Assembly (NCBI RefSeq): GCF_000761245.1
Contig: NZ_AWOR01000110.1
Span: 62,001 to 126,000, forward strand
Origin: Comamonas testosteroni
GTDB taxonomy: Bacteria > Pseudomonadota > Gammaproteobacteria > Burkholderiales > Burkholderiaceae_C
Direction: 5' to 3'
Length of the DNA: 64,000 nucleotides
The notes beneath the pieces are model-generated. The model ran no database searches, was not told where the DNA came from, and worked only from the letters and a program-made list of their open reading frames with translations. Below are positions 36,300-45,665 of this stretch, one piece after another. The position numbers and the translations under genes were made by a program. Within the stretch, counting starts at the first letter, position 1; each line of letters starts with the position of its first letter.

Positions 36300-37295
36300 T
36301 TACAGCAGCTCGGCGCGCAGCTGGTCGGCGCTCTTGGGCGACAGCAGGCCAGGGGCCACGTCAAACACGGTCTTGCAGCCATGTTGGCCGGCCTGGGCCA
36401 GGCGATGCACGGCGCGGGCATAGGCCACAAGCACGCTGGAAGTGAACTCGGGGTTGCTGTCCAGCTGCAGGCGGTATTCGATGACCTGCTTGTTCTCGGC
36501 ACTGGTGTTGCCGCTACGGATCACAAAGCCGCCATGGGGCATGCGGGCATGGTCGCGAGCCAGTTCCTCGGCACTGATGAAGTGGACCGTGGTGTCGTAC
36601 TGGTCGAAGTAGTGAGGCATCTCCACAATGGTCTTGCGCACGGCTTCGGCGTCGGCGCCATCCTTGAGCACCACATGGCATTCACGCTGATGCTTCTCGC
36701 GGGTGGACAGCTCGGGGCGCACGCCGGAGCGCACCTTGTTGACGGCCTCTTCCACAGGGATGGTGTACTGCACGCCGCCCGCCACGCCTTCCACACGGCG
36801 GATGGCGTCGGAATGCCCCTGGCTCAGGCCCTTGCCCCAGAAGGTGTAGGTAGCGCCGTCAGGCAGCAGGGCTTCGCCCAGCACACGGTTGATGGAGAAC
36901 ATGCCCGGGTCCCAGCCGGCCGAGATCAGGGCCGTGCACTGCCCCGCCTGAGCGGCCTTGTCCACATTGGCAAAGTGTTCGGGGATGCGGGCATGGGTGT
37001 CAAAGCTGTCGACCAGATTGAAATGGGCCGCCAGCTCGGGCGCCTGCCTGGGCAAATCGTCCTTGGAGCCGCCGCAGAGAATCAGCACATCGACCTGACC
37101 TTTGTGCGACAGCAAAACATCCATGGAATGCACCGGCGTACCTGCATTCAGGGGCTGGAGTTGGGAAGGGTCGCGACGGGTGTAAATCCCCTTGAGCTGC
37201 ATATCGGGGTTCTTGGCGACAGCAGCTTCCACGCCGCGGCCCAGATTGCCGTAACCGACGATAGCAACGCGGATAGGGGATGGGGTCAATGCCAT
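36300..37295 (-). CDS. ddh: meso-Diaminopimelate D-dehydrogenase
   Basis: 331 residues from ATG 37295 (AAGGAA upstream). NADPH-dependent enzyme that makes meso-DAP from tetrahydrodipicolinate in one step. N-terminal Rossmann site AIVGYGNLGRGVEAAV, then GIYTRRDP, LCGGSKDDLP, VDSFDTH and SAGWDPGMFSINR, all characteristic of Ddh. C-terminal HGGFVIRSGNTSAENKQVIEYRL. This route is uncommon in proteobacteria, where the succinylase route is usual. Confidence 0.92.
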   Translation of the reverse strand: MALTPSPIRVAIVGYGNLGRGVEAAVAKNPDMQLKGIYTRRDPSQLQPLNAGTPVHSMDVLLSHKGQVDVLILCGGSKDDLPRQAPELAAHFNLVDSFDTHARIPEHFANVDKAAQAGQCTALISAGWDPGMFSINRVLGEALLPDGATYTFWGKGLSQGHSDAIRRVEGVAGGVQYTIPVEEAVNKVRSGVRPELSTREKHQRECHVVLKDGADAEAVRKTIVEMPHYFDQYDTTVHFISAEELARDHARMPHGGFVIRSGNTSAENKQVIEYRLQLDSNPEFTSSVLVAYARAVHRLAQAGQHGCKTVFDVAPGLLSPKSADQLRAELL

Positions 37296-37376
37296 GACGA
37301 GCAATTCCTTCAAACAAAACAAAACTTCAATTATTGTCCTTTGATGCACCAACTTGGGGCTGGAACTGCAGCAATC

Positions 37377-38267
37377 TCAGTCCGATGTGTGTGAACGCCC
37401 ACGCCATGAATGCCGAAAGCCGTCGCCGACCAGCAGACCCACGGCGGCAAAGATCAGCGCATAGCTCAGTTGCTGCTGTGGATCCATGCTCTCGCCCAGC
37501 AGCCAGGCCACCACGACCAGCAGGACCGGCTCCACATAGGACAGCAGTCCGAACAGCCCCAGCGGCAGCCAGCGACTGGCAATCATGTACAGCGCCAGCG
37601 CCACGGCGCTGACGATGCCCAGCAAGGGCAGCAGGGCCCAAAGCGAGGGATTGCCCGCCAGCAGCGGCCAGCTGCCGGGCTCGCGCAGCGTGAAGCCGAC
37701 GGCCACCGGCACCAGCAGGGCCATGTCGATCCAGTGGCCTGCCAGGGTATCGGTCTGCAGCCAGCGGCGCAGCGAGAAATACACCGTGTAGCCCAGCGCC
37801 ACCACCCAGGTCTCCCAGGACATGCCGCCCGCCTGCCAGAACTCATGTGCCACGCCCGCAGCCGCCACCAGCGTGGCCAGGCCCTGGCCGAGTGTCAGGC
37901 GCTCGGCAAACAGCACACGCCCGGCCACGACCATCACCAGCGGCAGCAGAAAATAGCCCAGCGACACCGGCAACGCGCGCCCGTTCATCGGTGCCCACAT
38001 GAAGATCCACAGCTGCACGCCCAGCAATGCCGAACTCAGCACCAGCAGCAGTCCAAACCGGGGCTGGGCCAGGGCCCGCACCAGCAAGGCGCGTACCGCC
38101 GCCACCTCCTTGAGAGCGAACAGCAGGGCCGTGGTGAAGGGCAGCGTCACCAGCACGCGCCAGCCAAAGATCTGCTCGCCATCGAGCGGGGCGAGAAAAG
38201 GCGAGAGGTAATACAACGAAGCGAACAGCACGGACGCGAGGACCGAAACCACCACGCCCTTGAACAT
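37377..38267 (-). CDS. EamA-family transporter, RarD type
   Basis: 296 residues from ATG 38267. Ten hydrophobic helices in two EamA repeats. MFKGVVVSVLASVLFASLYYLSPFL, WRVLVTLPFTTALL, LGYFLLPLVMVVAGRVLFAERL and SWETWVVALGYTVYFSLRRWL fit the RarD branch, once named for chloramphenicol sensitivity. Substrate unknown. 81 bp upstream of ddh on the same strand and possibly co-transcribed with it. Confidence 0.85.
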   Translation of the reverse strand: MFKGVVVSVLASVLFASLYYLSPFLAPLDGEQIFGWRVLVTLPFTTALLFALKEVAAVRALLVRALAQPRFGLLLVLSSALLGVQLWIFMWAPMNGRALPVSLGYFLLPLVMVVAGRVLFAERLTLGQGLATLVAAAGVAHEFWQAGGMSWETWVVALGYTVYFSLRRWLQTDTLAGHWIDMALLVPVAVGFTLREPGSWPLLAGNPSLWALLPLLGIVSAVALALYMIASRWLPLGLFGLLSYVEPVLLVVVAWLLGESMDPQQQLSYALIFAAVGLLVGDGFRHSWRGRSHTSD

Positions 38268-38439
38268 CACAGACACAAGATCAAGCCTCCAAATGGCTGC
38301 CGGCATTAATCCATCATGCGCGGCAACTGTCCCCCAAAAAAAGAGCCTGCATCGAGCGGCCCGCACCGATTCTCGGCCACGGCGCGGCCTGCCGGCAGGC
38401 AGGCCCTGGTCAGCAAAGCTTTGCACTGTGCGCTAGAGT

Positions 38440-38474
38440 GCGGCTCGCCCTGTATTTGCGGCTCGCCCTGTATT
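38440..38474. repeat. 18-bp tandem duplication upstream of truC
   Basis: GCGGCTCGCCCTGTATT occurs twice, 18 bp apart, ending 14 nt before the truC ATG. Probably a slippage duplication in the leader. Confidence 0.8.
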
Positions 38475-38487
38475 GCCTGTTCTCCTC

Positions 38488-39255
38488 ATGCCCGACACCG
38501 CCCCGCCCGCCTGCTCTGCCAATCCCCTTTTGCATATCCTCTGGCAGGACGAGCACCTGGTCGCCGTCTACAAACCCGCCGGCTGGCTGGTGCATCGCAC
38601 AGGGTTGGATGCGCACGAGACGCGCTTTGTCATGCAGACGCTGCGCGACCAGCTGGGTCGCCATGTCTGGCCCGTGCACCGGCTGGACAAGGGCACTTGC
38701 GGGGTGCTGCTCATGGCACTGAACAAGCAAGCGGCCCAGGCCCTGGCGGCGAGCTTTGCAGCCCATGAAACCCGCAAGGAATATCGGGCCCTGGTGCGTG
38801 GCTGGTTGCCCGAAGCGGTGGAAGTCGATCACCCCCTCAAGCCCGACGATGCGCCCGAGGATGCCCCGGTGCAGGAGGCGCACACGCGCTTGCGCTGCCT
38901 GGCACGCCTGTCCTGGCCCGAAAGCTATGACGGCAGGCACCCCGAGACCCGCATCAGCCTGGTCGAAGCCCTGCCCACCACGGGCCGCAGACACCAGATC
39001 CGCCGCCACCTCAAGCATGTGGCCCACCCCATCATCGGCGACGCCACCCACGGCAAAGGTCCGCTGAACCGCTGGTGGGCCGAGCGCCTGGGTCAGCAGC
39101 GGCTGTGGCTGCATGCCAGGGCTCTGGAGATCGCTCACCCCGTGAGCGGCCAGCCACTGCGCTTCGAGGCCGACTGGTCCGCCCTGCCCCAGGTACAGGA
39201 AGCACGGGACTGGCAAACGCTGCTGGCCCTGCCGGGCTGGCAGTCCACTCCATGA
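38488..39255 (+). CDS. tRNA pseudouridine synthase TruC-like (RluA family)
   Basis: 255 residues from ATG 38488. RluA-type core without an S4 domain. DEHLVAVYKPAGWLVHRTGLD and WPVHRLDKGTCGVLLMA place the catalytic Asp at 67; TTGRRHQIRRHLKHVAHPIIGD is conserved. TruC makes pseudouridine 65 in tRNA, and this is the closest match by size and motif; other RluA-family targets cannot be ruled out. Confidence 0.85.
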   Translation: MPDTAPPACSANPLLHILWQDEHLVAVYKPAGWLVHRTGLDAHETRFVMQTLRDQLGRHVWPVHRLDKGTCGVLLMALNKQAAQALAASFAAHETRKEYRALVRGWLPEAVEVDHPLKPDDAPEDAPVQEAHTRLRCLARLSWPESYDGRHPETRISLVEALPTTGRRHQIRRHLKHVAHPIIGDATHGKGPLNRWWAERLGQQRLWLHARALEIAHPVSGQPLRFEADWSALPQVQEARDWQTLLALPGWQSTP

Positions 39256-39258
39256 AAA

Positions 39259-39303
39259 TAGCTGAAAGCCCCGGTATATAAAGCGCTGACAGCTATTGTT
39301 TTT
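39259..39303. repeat. GCTATC-type interspersed segment, partly palindromic
   Basis: AATAGCTGAAAG then AGCGCTGACAGCTATTGTT: AATAGCTG and CAGCTATT form an inverted repeat. It lies between convergent truC-like and DHH genes and could form a stem followed by Ts (TTGTTTTTGC), so it may act as the shared terminator. Confidence 0.5.
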
Positions 39304-39307
39304 GCAA

Positions 39308-40327
39308 TTACGCAGACTTGGGCGTGGCGCGAACCCACTTGCCCTCTTCGTCGAACTGCAGGCTGGGTGCGGCCAGGAAATCGTACTGCGCTTCGGGGTC
39401 GGCCTTGAGCTCGCCCTGCAGCAACTCCACCAGACGCTCGTTGCCCATCTTGAAGCCACAGGCCTGGGCGTGACCGCCGCCTCCAAAGCTCTCGGCCAGA
39501 GGAATGCAGTTGAACTCCGAGCGCGAGCGCAGGCCCACCTTGGTGCCCTTGTGATTGGCATGCCACATCAGGGCAAAGCTGCCGCTCTGGCGTGCCAGCA
39601 AATCACCCACCTGGCTGTGGAACATGCCCGGGCAGTTGACCATCAGGCCCTGCCTGCCGTTGAAGACCAGCACCTGGGCGCCGTCGGCAATATCGGCACA
39701 AAGCTTCTGGAATTTCTCGTCCATGGCGCCGCCACGGGCCATGTAGACGGATTCCTGCTCGGGCGTGAAAGCCGCAATCTCGGCCCAGCGCTCAAAGCTG
39801 CGCACGGGCTCCATATCCAGAGCCGCGAGAAACGCCGCGCTTTCGGGGAACTCCCATTTCCAGATATCGCGGTCCTCGATGTAGCGAATCAGGCCGGGCA
39901 CGGGCTTGTCGGCCTGGAAAAACTCCCAGGCCAGACGCGCGCCGGACTTGCTCATATCGAAATGCACCACGCCGCATTGGCATTGGTAGCCGCTGAGTTT
40001 CTCGGCCGCGCTCTTGTGATGGTCCAGCACCACGAGCTTGGCCACGCGCGACTCGATCTCGGCCATCAGCGTGGGCTCGAAGGCAAAGTCCAGCACATAG
40101 ACGGCGCGACCGGCCAGCTCGCCCAGGTCCTCGGCCGTCTGAATCTCGCCGTGATCCAGACCGCGAAACTCGGCCTGACCTTCATAGAACAGCCAGGCCG
40201 CCAGCGCCGCGCCGAAGCCGTCAGGGCAGCGACGGCCATGGTAGAGGATGAGGGGGTTGGGATCGTTGCGATCGGGGCGCACCAGCAACTGCTGGAACAG
40301 GGAAATTTTGGCGTTCTGTGCGGTCAT
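39308..40327 (-). CDS. DHH-family phosphoesterase
   Basis: 339 residues. Signature aspartates and histidines: LILYHGRRCPDGFGAALAAW, VYVLDFAF, and VVLDHHKSAAEKL. The C-terminal DHHA1-like motif SFGGGGHAQACGFKMG is present. Members include oligoribonuclease-like and cyclic-dinucleotide phosphodiesterases; which substrate is not clear here. Monocistronic between two convergent/divergent genes. Confidence 0.87.
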   Translation of the reverse strand: MTAQNAKISLFQQLLVRPDRNDPNPLILYHGRRCPDGFGAALAAWLFYEGQAEFRGLDHGEIQTAEDLGELAGRAVYVLDFAFEPTLMAEIESRVAKLVVLDHHKSAAEKLSGYQCQCGVVHFDMSKSGARLAWEFFQADKPVPGLIRYIEDRDIWKWEFPESAAFLAALDMEPVRSFERWAEIAAFTPEQESVYMARGGAMDEKFQKLCADIADGAQVLVFNGRQGLMVNCPGMFHSQVGDLLARQSGSFALMWHANHKGTKVGLRSRSEFNCIPLAESFGGGGHAQACGFKMGNERLVELLQGELKADPEAQYDFLAAPSLQFDEEGKWVRATPKSA

Positions 40328-40666
40328 AACCCGGTATTTTCGCCGTTTGCGCCGGAACGAGACGACGCGCGGGGCATTGTGGGTTCACGGCTGGCTGCAT
40401 CAGGCGGGTGCTTCGCCCTGCCAGGCACCGCCAGCAGGGCTTATCCCCGGCCGCCTGCAAGAGGCCTCACGCCTGGTAAGTCACCGCTTGCTTTTTCCTC
40501 GGTTAGCACAAGCGCTGAAATCCCTGATTTCGGTATCTACCTAAGCCCCCACTCTTCGCATACGCCTATGATGGGGGTCTTGCTATTGAAATGCTGCGGT
40601 CACCGGCAGGCCCGCAACGCTTGCCTGCCACGACAGTTACAGCGCTGGGTGCTCCGCGGCCCCTGT

Positions 40667-41863
40667 ATGCGATCTACACCCGATATCACTCCTCACCTCG
40701 GTACGCTGCTCAGCTTTCGCCGCGACCTGCACGCCAATCCTGAGCTCAAATACGAAGAGCACCGCACCGGCGACAAGATCGCCGCGTACCTCACCGCCCT
40801 GGGCCTTACGGCGCACCGCGGTCTGGGCCAGACTGGCATTGTCGCCAGCATCTACGGCAAGGGCCGCAGCAAGGACAACCCCGGCCGCAGCATCGGCATC
40901 CGCGCCGACATGGATGCCCTGCCCGTCACGGAAATCAATACCTTCGGCCACATCAGCCAGAACAAGGGCCGCATGCATGCCTGCGGCCACGACGGCCACA
41001 CCACCATGCTGCTGGGCGCTGCCACCACCCTGGCCCAGCACCCCGACTTCGACGGCACCGTACACCTGATCTTCCAGCCCGCAGAAGAAGGCGGCGCCGG
41101 AGCCAAGGCCATGATGGACGACGGCCTGTTCGACAAATTCCCCTGCGAAGCCGTGTTTGCGCTGCACAACTGGCCGTCGCTGCCGGCAGGTCAAATGGCG
41201 GTGCGCGTTGGCCCCATCATGGCTTCCACCCTGCGCTTTCAGATCAAGGTGCATGGCAAGGGCGGGCACGCGGCCATGCCGCACACCACGCTGGACCCGA
41301 TTCCCGTGGCCTGCGCCATCGTGACGCAGCTGCAGACCCTGGTCTCGCGCAGCACCGATCCGCTGGACTCGGCCGTGCTCACTGTGGGCAAGATCACCAG
41401 CGGCACCGTGGAAAACATCATTCCCGATGACGCCATCATCGCCGGCACCGTGCGCACCCTGAAGAAGGAAACGCGCGAGATGTTTGTTGAAGGCCTCAAG
41501 CGCATCAGCAGCCATGTGGCTGCCGCCCATCTGTGCACGGCCGAGTTCACGCTGCGCCCCGGCGCCTACCCCAACACCACCAACCACGCCCGCGAAGCCA
41601 AGTTCATGGCTGCCGTGATGCGTGAAGTGGTCGGTGATGACAACACCTTTGACGATGTGCTGCCTGCCATGACCTCCGAAGACTTCGGCTTCATGCTGGA
41701 GGCCGTCCCCGGCGCCTATGGCTGGATTGGCAATGCCAAGGGCGACCAGCCCGGCGTGAGCCTGCACAATCCGGCCTACGACTTCAACGATGACAACATC
41801 GGTCGCGGCTCCAGGTTCTGGGATCTGCTGGCACGTCGCTACTTTGAGCAGCCTGCCGCCTGA
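40667..41863 (+). CDS. M20-family amidohydrolase (hippurate hydrolase-like)
   Basis: 398 residues from ATG 40667; upstream in-frame ATG codons exist but add atypical sequence. Metal/catalytic motifs RMHACGHDGHTTMLLGAA, LIFQPAEEGGAGAKAMM and KVHGKGGHAAMPHTTLDPI identify the M20D aminoacylase/hippuricase group, which cleaves N-acyl amino acids. No regulator is adjacent. A terminator lies downstream. Confidence 0.9.
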   Translation: MRSTPDITPHLGTLLSFRRDLHANPELKYEEHRTGDKIAAYLTALGLTAHRGLGQTGIVASIYGKGRSKDNPGRSIGIRADMDALPVTEINTFGHISQNKGRMHACGHDGHTTMLLGAATTLAQHPDFDGTVHLIFQPAEEGGAGAKAMMDDGLFDKFPCEAVFALHNWPSLPAGQMAVRVGPIMASTLRFQIKVHGKGGHAAMPHTTLDPIPVACAIVTQLQTLVSRSTDPLDSAVLTVGKITSGTVENIIPDDAIIAGTVRTLKKETREMFVEGLKRISSHVAAAHLCTAEFTLRPGAYPNTTNHAREAKFMAAVMREVVGDDNTFDDVLPAMTSEDFGFMLEAVPGAYGWIGNAKGDQPGVSLHNPAYDFNDDNIGRGSRFWDLLARRYFEQPAA

Positions 41864-41897
41864 CGAAAGCCAAAAACTACGCTATTCATAGCTGATG

Positions 41898-41928
41898 GCC
41901 CTCAACCAGCAATGGTTGCGGGCTTTTT
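41898..41928 (+). terminator. Rho-independent terminator of the M20 gene
   Basis: GCCC-T-CAACCA / TGGTTG-C-GGGC stem with one mismatch and a 4-nt loop (gcaa), followed by five Ts. Its end touches the last base of the convergent GGDEF/EAL gene. Confidence 0.75.
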
Positions 41929-44210
41929 CATGTCTTGGCGGCATCGGGCTCGCCCAATACCTCGACCAGCCAACGCTGCTGCGGCATGGGCATGCCGAGC
42001 AGCATGCCCTGCAGCACGATATCCGGGTTCCACTGCGTCAACTGCAGCGCCTGCTCGGACAGCTCCACGCCTTCGGCCACCACGCGCAGTTGCAGGCGGC
42101 GCGCCACCAGCAACATGGCCTCCACCAGAGCCGCATCTTTTTCGGAACGATGACTGCCGCTGACAAAGCTTCTGTCGATCTTGAGTTCCTGAATCGGCAG
42201 GTGCTGCAAGCTGTACATGCTGGAATAGCCGGTCCCGAAGTCATCGAGAGAGATCTCTATGCCCAGGCCGCGCAGTGCCAGCATGCGCCGACGTGCCTGA
42301 TCCAGATCCCGTAGCAAGGTGCCTTCGGTGATCTCCAGTGTCAGCTGGCGCGGATTGGCACCGGTTTCCCTCAAGACCTTGTCCAGCGTGGCCATGAAGT
42401 CGTCATGCGCAAATTGCTGGGCGCTGACGTTGACCGACAGACGCAGTCCGCGCTCTGCCATGGCCGGTCTGGCCAAAAGCATGCAGGCCTGACGCAGCAC
42501 CCAATCGCCCAGACGCACAATGAGCTCGGACTCCTCGGCCACCGGAATGAACTCTCCCGGGCTGACCAGCCCCCATTCGGGGTGCTGCCATCGCACCAGT
42601 GCCTCGGCCCCCACACAGCGACCGCGCGCATCGGTCTGGCTCTGCAGATACAGACGCAGCTCCCCGTCGGAGATGCCATGGTACAAATCCCTGGCAATGC
42701 GCACGCGCCGATACACATCCTGGGCCATGCGCGGCTCGAACAGCACCACACTGCCCGGACCGCCCAGCTTGGCCTCATGCAAGGCCACGCTGGCAAAGCG
42801 CAGCACGTCATGGCTGTTGCCGCCTCTGATGGCCGGCTCCAGCACCGCGCCACCGATGCAGCAGCTGACAAACTCGGTTTCCACCCAGCTGTTGAGGGAA
42901 AACGGCTTTTGCAAGGCCTTCTTCAAGGTCTGCGCGTACTGCTGCAGCTGCTCCTCCACGCCCTGGACATGCTTGTGCAGGCTATCGAAGACGATGGCAA
43001 ACTCCGCAGCCGCGATACGCGCAATCCAGGCATCGTCAGGCAGCACCTCGACCAGTCTGGCCCCCATGGCCTGCACCAACTCGTCGCTGTGCTGCATGCC
43101 ATGCACATCGTTGAAGACGGAAAAGCGATCTACATCCAGCAGCAGCAAGCCATGGCTGGCATCCTGCCGAACCAGGGCCAGTTCGCGCAGATGCAAGGTC
43201 AGCGAATGGCGGTTGGGCAGCCCTGTGAGTGAGTCCAGGTAGACCAGGTCGTGGATACGGCGCTCGGCCAGAACGCGCTCGGAGAGATCGCGCTTGAGCT
43301 CCACATAATTGACGACCTCTCCCTGAGGCGTGCGAATCGGCGTCACCAGCACCGACTCCCGCAAGGCCTCACCCTTGCTCGTGCGATTGGTCATCTCGCC
43401 ACGCCATAGCATTCCCTTGGCCAGTTGCTTGAGCGCGCGCTGGCGATGACTGCGGTCCATGCCCATGGTGGATACCAGCTCGGTAGACTGGCCGAGCACC
43501 TGCTCACGCGCATAGCCCGAGCGCAGCAAAAAGGCCTCGTTGACATAGATGACCTTCAGCTCGGGATCGGTGATGACGATGCTCTCGGGGTTCTGCTCGA
43601 CCGCCCGATAGAACTTGCGCAACTCGTTCTGGCTGGCCTCCAGTGCGGCCAGCATCTCCTGGCTTTTCTGCACGCGCCGCCCCAGGCTGGCTCTTGCCTG
43701 CAAGCAAATGATGAGCACCAGCATCATCATGCCCAGCGAATGCATCATCGCCAGCGTTTGTTCGGCTGCCGATAGAGCCGCAAATGGCGTGCCGATATGC
43801 GGCGCCAGCCACCATAGAGCGGCAATGACGATGGAGGACAGCACCAGCATCGTCAGGGCGGCACGCGTGCCCTGCACCCAGAGCGCAACCGCCAACCAGG
43901 CAGGAAATGCCATCACGGCCGGCCCATAGAGCCCTCCCAGGTGCCAGACCCAGAGCAAGCTCAACAGCCAGTTGCCCCAGACAAAGCAGGACACGGCCCA
44001 GACCCACTGCCTGGCCTTGGCCAGGCCCATGCACAGCAGCGACAGCAGCATGACGCCGCCGGACAGCGCCAGATCCCTGTCGTCCATCGCCGGCGTCAGC
44101 AACCAGACCAGACTCATCGCTGCGCCCAGGATCCACATCCAGAGACAGCCCAGCCACACCATGCGACGCATGGGCAACCGATATCTGGCCTCGACGAAAT
44201 GACGCTGCAT
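41928..44210 (-). CDS. Membrane PAS-GGDEF-EAL protein with degenerate GGDEF
   Basis: 760 residues: six or so N-terminal TM helices (to about 172), a PAS domain (about 200-315: YRAVEQNPESIVITDPELKV), a GGDEF domain (about 320-480) and an EAL domain (about 500-750). The GGDEF site reads Ala-Ala-Ala-Glu-Phe (400-404), so cyclase activity should be lost. EAL residues look intact: EAL 536-538, SVNVSA, LEITEG, LDDFGTGYSS, LKIDRSF, AEGVE. Predicted c-di-GMP phosphodiesterase controlled by a membrane sensor. Confidence 0.92.
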   Translation of the reverse strand: MQRHFVEARYRLPMRRMVWLGCLWMWILGAAMSLVWLLTPAMDDRDLALSGGVMLLSLLCMGLAKARQWVWAVSCFVWGNWLLSLLWVWHLGGLYGPAVMAFPAWLAVALWVQGTRAALTMLVLSSIVIAALWWLAPHIGTPFAALSAAEQTLAMMHSLGMMMLVLIICLQARASLGRRVQKSQEMLAALEASQNELRKFYRAVEQNPESIVITDPELKVIYVNEAFLLRSGYAREQVLGQSTELVSTMGMDRSHRQRALKQLAKGMLWRGEMTNRTSKGEALRESVLVTPIRTPQGEVVNYVELKRDLSERVLAERRIHDLVYLDSLTGLPNRHSLTLHLRELALVRQDASHGLLLLDVDRFSVFNDVHGMQHSDELVQAMGARLVEVLPDDAWIARIAAAEFAIVFDSLHKHVQGVEEQLQQYAQTLKKALQKPFSLNSWVETEFVSCCIGGAVLEPAIRGGNSHDVLRFASVALHEAKLGGPGSVVLFEPRMAQDVYRRVRIARDLYHGISDGELRLYLQSQTDARGRCVGAEALVRWQHPEWGLVSPGEFIPVAEESELIVRLGDWVLRQACMLLARPAMAERGLRLSVNVSAQQFAHDDFMATLDKVLRETGANPRQLTLEITEGTLLRDLDQARRRMLALRGLGIEISLDDFGTGYSSMYSLQHLPIQELKIDRSFVSGSHRSEKDAALVEAMLLVARRLQLRVVAEGVELSEQALQLTQWNPDIVLQGMLLGMPMPQQRWLVEVLGEPDAAKT

Positions 44211-44366
44211 GCAAGCCCTTTGGCATTCAGACCGAATGATGAATGCTAGGGGCAGTTGCCAATTAGTTCAATCGTCCGGCCAGCCAGGTCTTGAAAGTCC
44301 AGATGCGCGGCCTGCACGGCTTGAGCGCATGCCAGCCCTGGCTGCATCGGGCTTGTCGCCAGCAGC

Positions 44367-45317
44367 CTAACGCTGCTGCTGGCGCCGCGCGCTTCGGCGC
44401 GCTTTGGTCTGGGCGTCCTTCCTGGCCTGGCGCTCCGCATCCTTTTGCTGGCCCTCGGCAAGCCAGGCCTCGAATTCGGCCGGCGTCTCCAGCGTGATGC
44501 GGCCTATGCTCACATCACGGAAGTCGGTCAGCACCAGCTCGGCCGCCTTTTGCAGGTTCACGCGGCCGCCGCTCATCACGGCACCACGCTTTTTGCCGAT
44601 CATTGTCAGCAGTTCGTCATCGTGCAGCGCCGCAATTTCTTCAGCCGAAATGCCCAGCTTGTAGCGCGCCTCCAGCATCGGGGCATAGTGTTTTTGCAGA
44701 TACAGCAGCAGCTCCAGCGCCACCAGGTCTTCGTCGTAGGCATTGCGCCCCACGGCACCGCTGGCCGCCAGGTTGTAGCCGCTTTTCTCCACGATGATGC
44801 GCGGCCACAGCATGCCGGGCGTGTCCCAGAGATAGAAGTCGTCGGCCAGCACGATGCGCTGCTCCAGCTTGGTCACACCAGCCTCATTACCGGTCTTGGC
44901 CTGGGTCTTGCCGCTCATGGAGTTGATCAGCGTGGACTTGCCCACATTGGGCACGCCGCAGATCAGCACGCGCATGGGCTTGGCCAGACCGCCGCGCGAG
45001 GGCGCCAGCAGCTTGCACTGCTCAATCAGGCGCTTGGTGGGAGCTGGCTCCGAGGCATCCAGCGCAATGGCGCGCGTCTCGCTCTGGGCGTTGTACCAGT
45101 CCATCCAGGCCTTGGTCTGCACCGGATCGGCCATATCCTGCTTGTTGAGTATCTTCAGGCGCGGCTTGTGGCCCGTCATCTCCTGCAGCAAGGGGTTGGC
45201 ACTGGAGCCAGGCAAGCGCGCATCCAGAACCTCGATGACCACATCGATTTCCTTGACGCGCTCCGTGATGGCCTGACGCGTCAGATGCATGTGACCGGGA
45301 AACCATTGGATGGCCAT
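44367..45317 (-). CDS. ylqF: Ribosome biogenesis GTPase YlqF/RbgA
   Basis: 316 residues from ATG 45317, where homologues begin (MAIQWFPGHMHLT). Circularly permuted GTPase: G4 NKQD (58-61) precedes G1 GVPNVGKST (121-129), and G3 DTPG is at 165-168. The Arg/Lys/Gln-rich C-terminus (RQARKDAQTKARRSARRQ) would contact rRNA. It helps late 50S assembly. Divergent from the small-protein pair at 45441. Confidence 0.93.
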   Translation of the reverse strand: MAIQWFPGHMHLTRQAITERVKEIDVVIEVLDARLPGSSANPLLQEMTGHKPRLKILNKQDMADPVQTKAWMDWYNAQSETRAIALDASEPAPTKRLIEQCKLLAPSRGGLAKPMRVLICGVPNVGKSTLINSMSGKTQAKTGNEAGVTKLEQRIVLADDFYLWDTPGMLWPRIIVEKSGYNLAASGAVGRNAYDEDLVALELLLYLQKHYAPMLEARYKLGISAEEIAALHDDELLTMIGKKRGAVMSGGRVNLQKAAELVLTDFRDVSIGRITLETPAEFEAWLAEGQQKDAERQARKDAQTKARRSARRQQQR

Positions 45318-45440
45318 AAGCGGAGATCTTTCTTTTTTGCAGGGTGTGAGCACGCAATGGGCGCAAACACCCTTTTATGTCAGTGAATTCAGGCGCGCAA
45401 GGATAATCTCCCTCTGCTTTTCTGACCTGCCCGCTCGCTT

Positions 45441-45665
45441 ATGCCCTTGCCCCCTGCCCCCCAAAAGTCCAAAGCCCGCAACGAAATTCTGATCAAAGGC
45501 CTGACGATTGCACTGATCGGCATCATCATCTTGCTGGCCCCTGTGTTCAAGCCTGAAAGCGGAATTGCCCAGCTGTTTGCCCAGTCCCATATCGTGGGCT
45601 GGTTTGCCCTGGTTCTGGGTCTGGCCTTCATCGCCCAGTTTCTCTGGGTTCGCTTCAAGAAATGA
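45441..45665 (+). CDS. Small two-TM membrane protein
   Basis: 74 residues. Two hydrophobic helices (GLTIALIGIIILLAPVF and IVGWFALVLGLAFIAQFLW) separated by a short loop, with basic residues at both ends. No recognised family. Its stop overlaps the next gene by 4 bp (ATGA), so the two are expressed together. Confidence 0.7.
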   Translation: MPLPPAPQKSKARNEILIKGLTIALIGIIILLAPVFKPESGIAQLFAQSHIVGWFALVLGLAFIAQFLWVRFKK

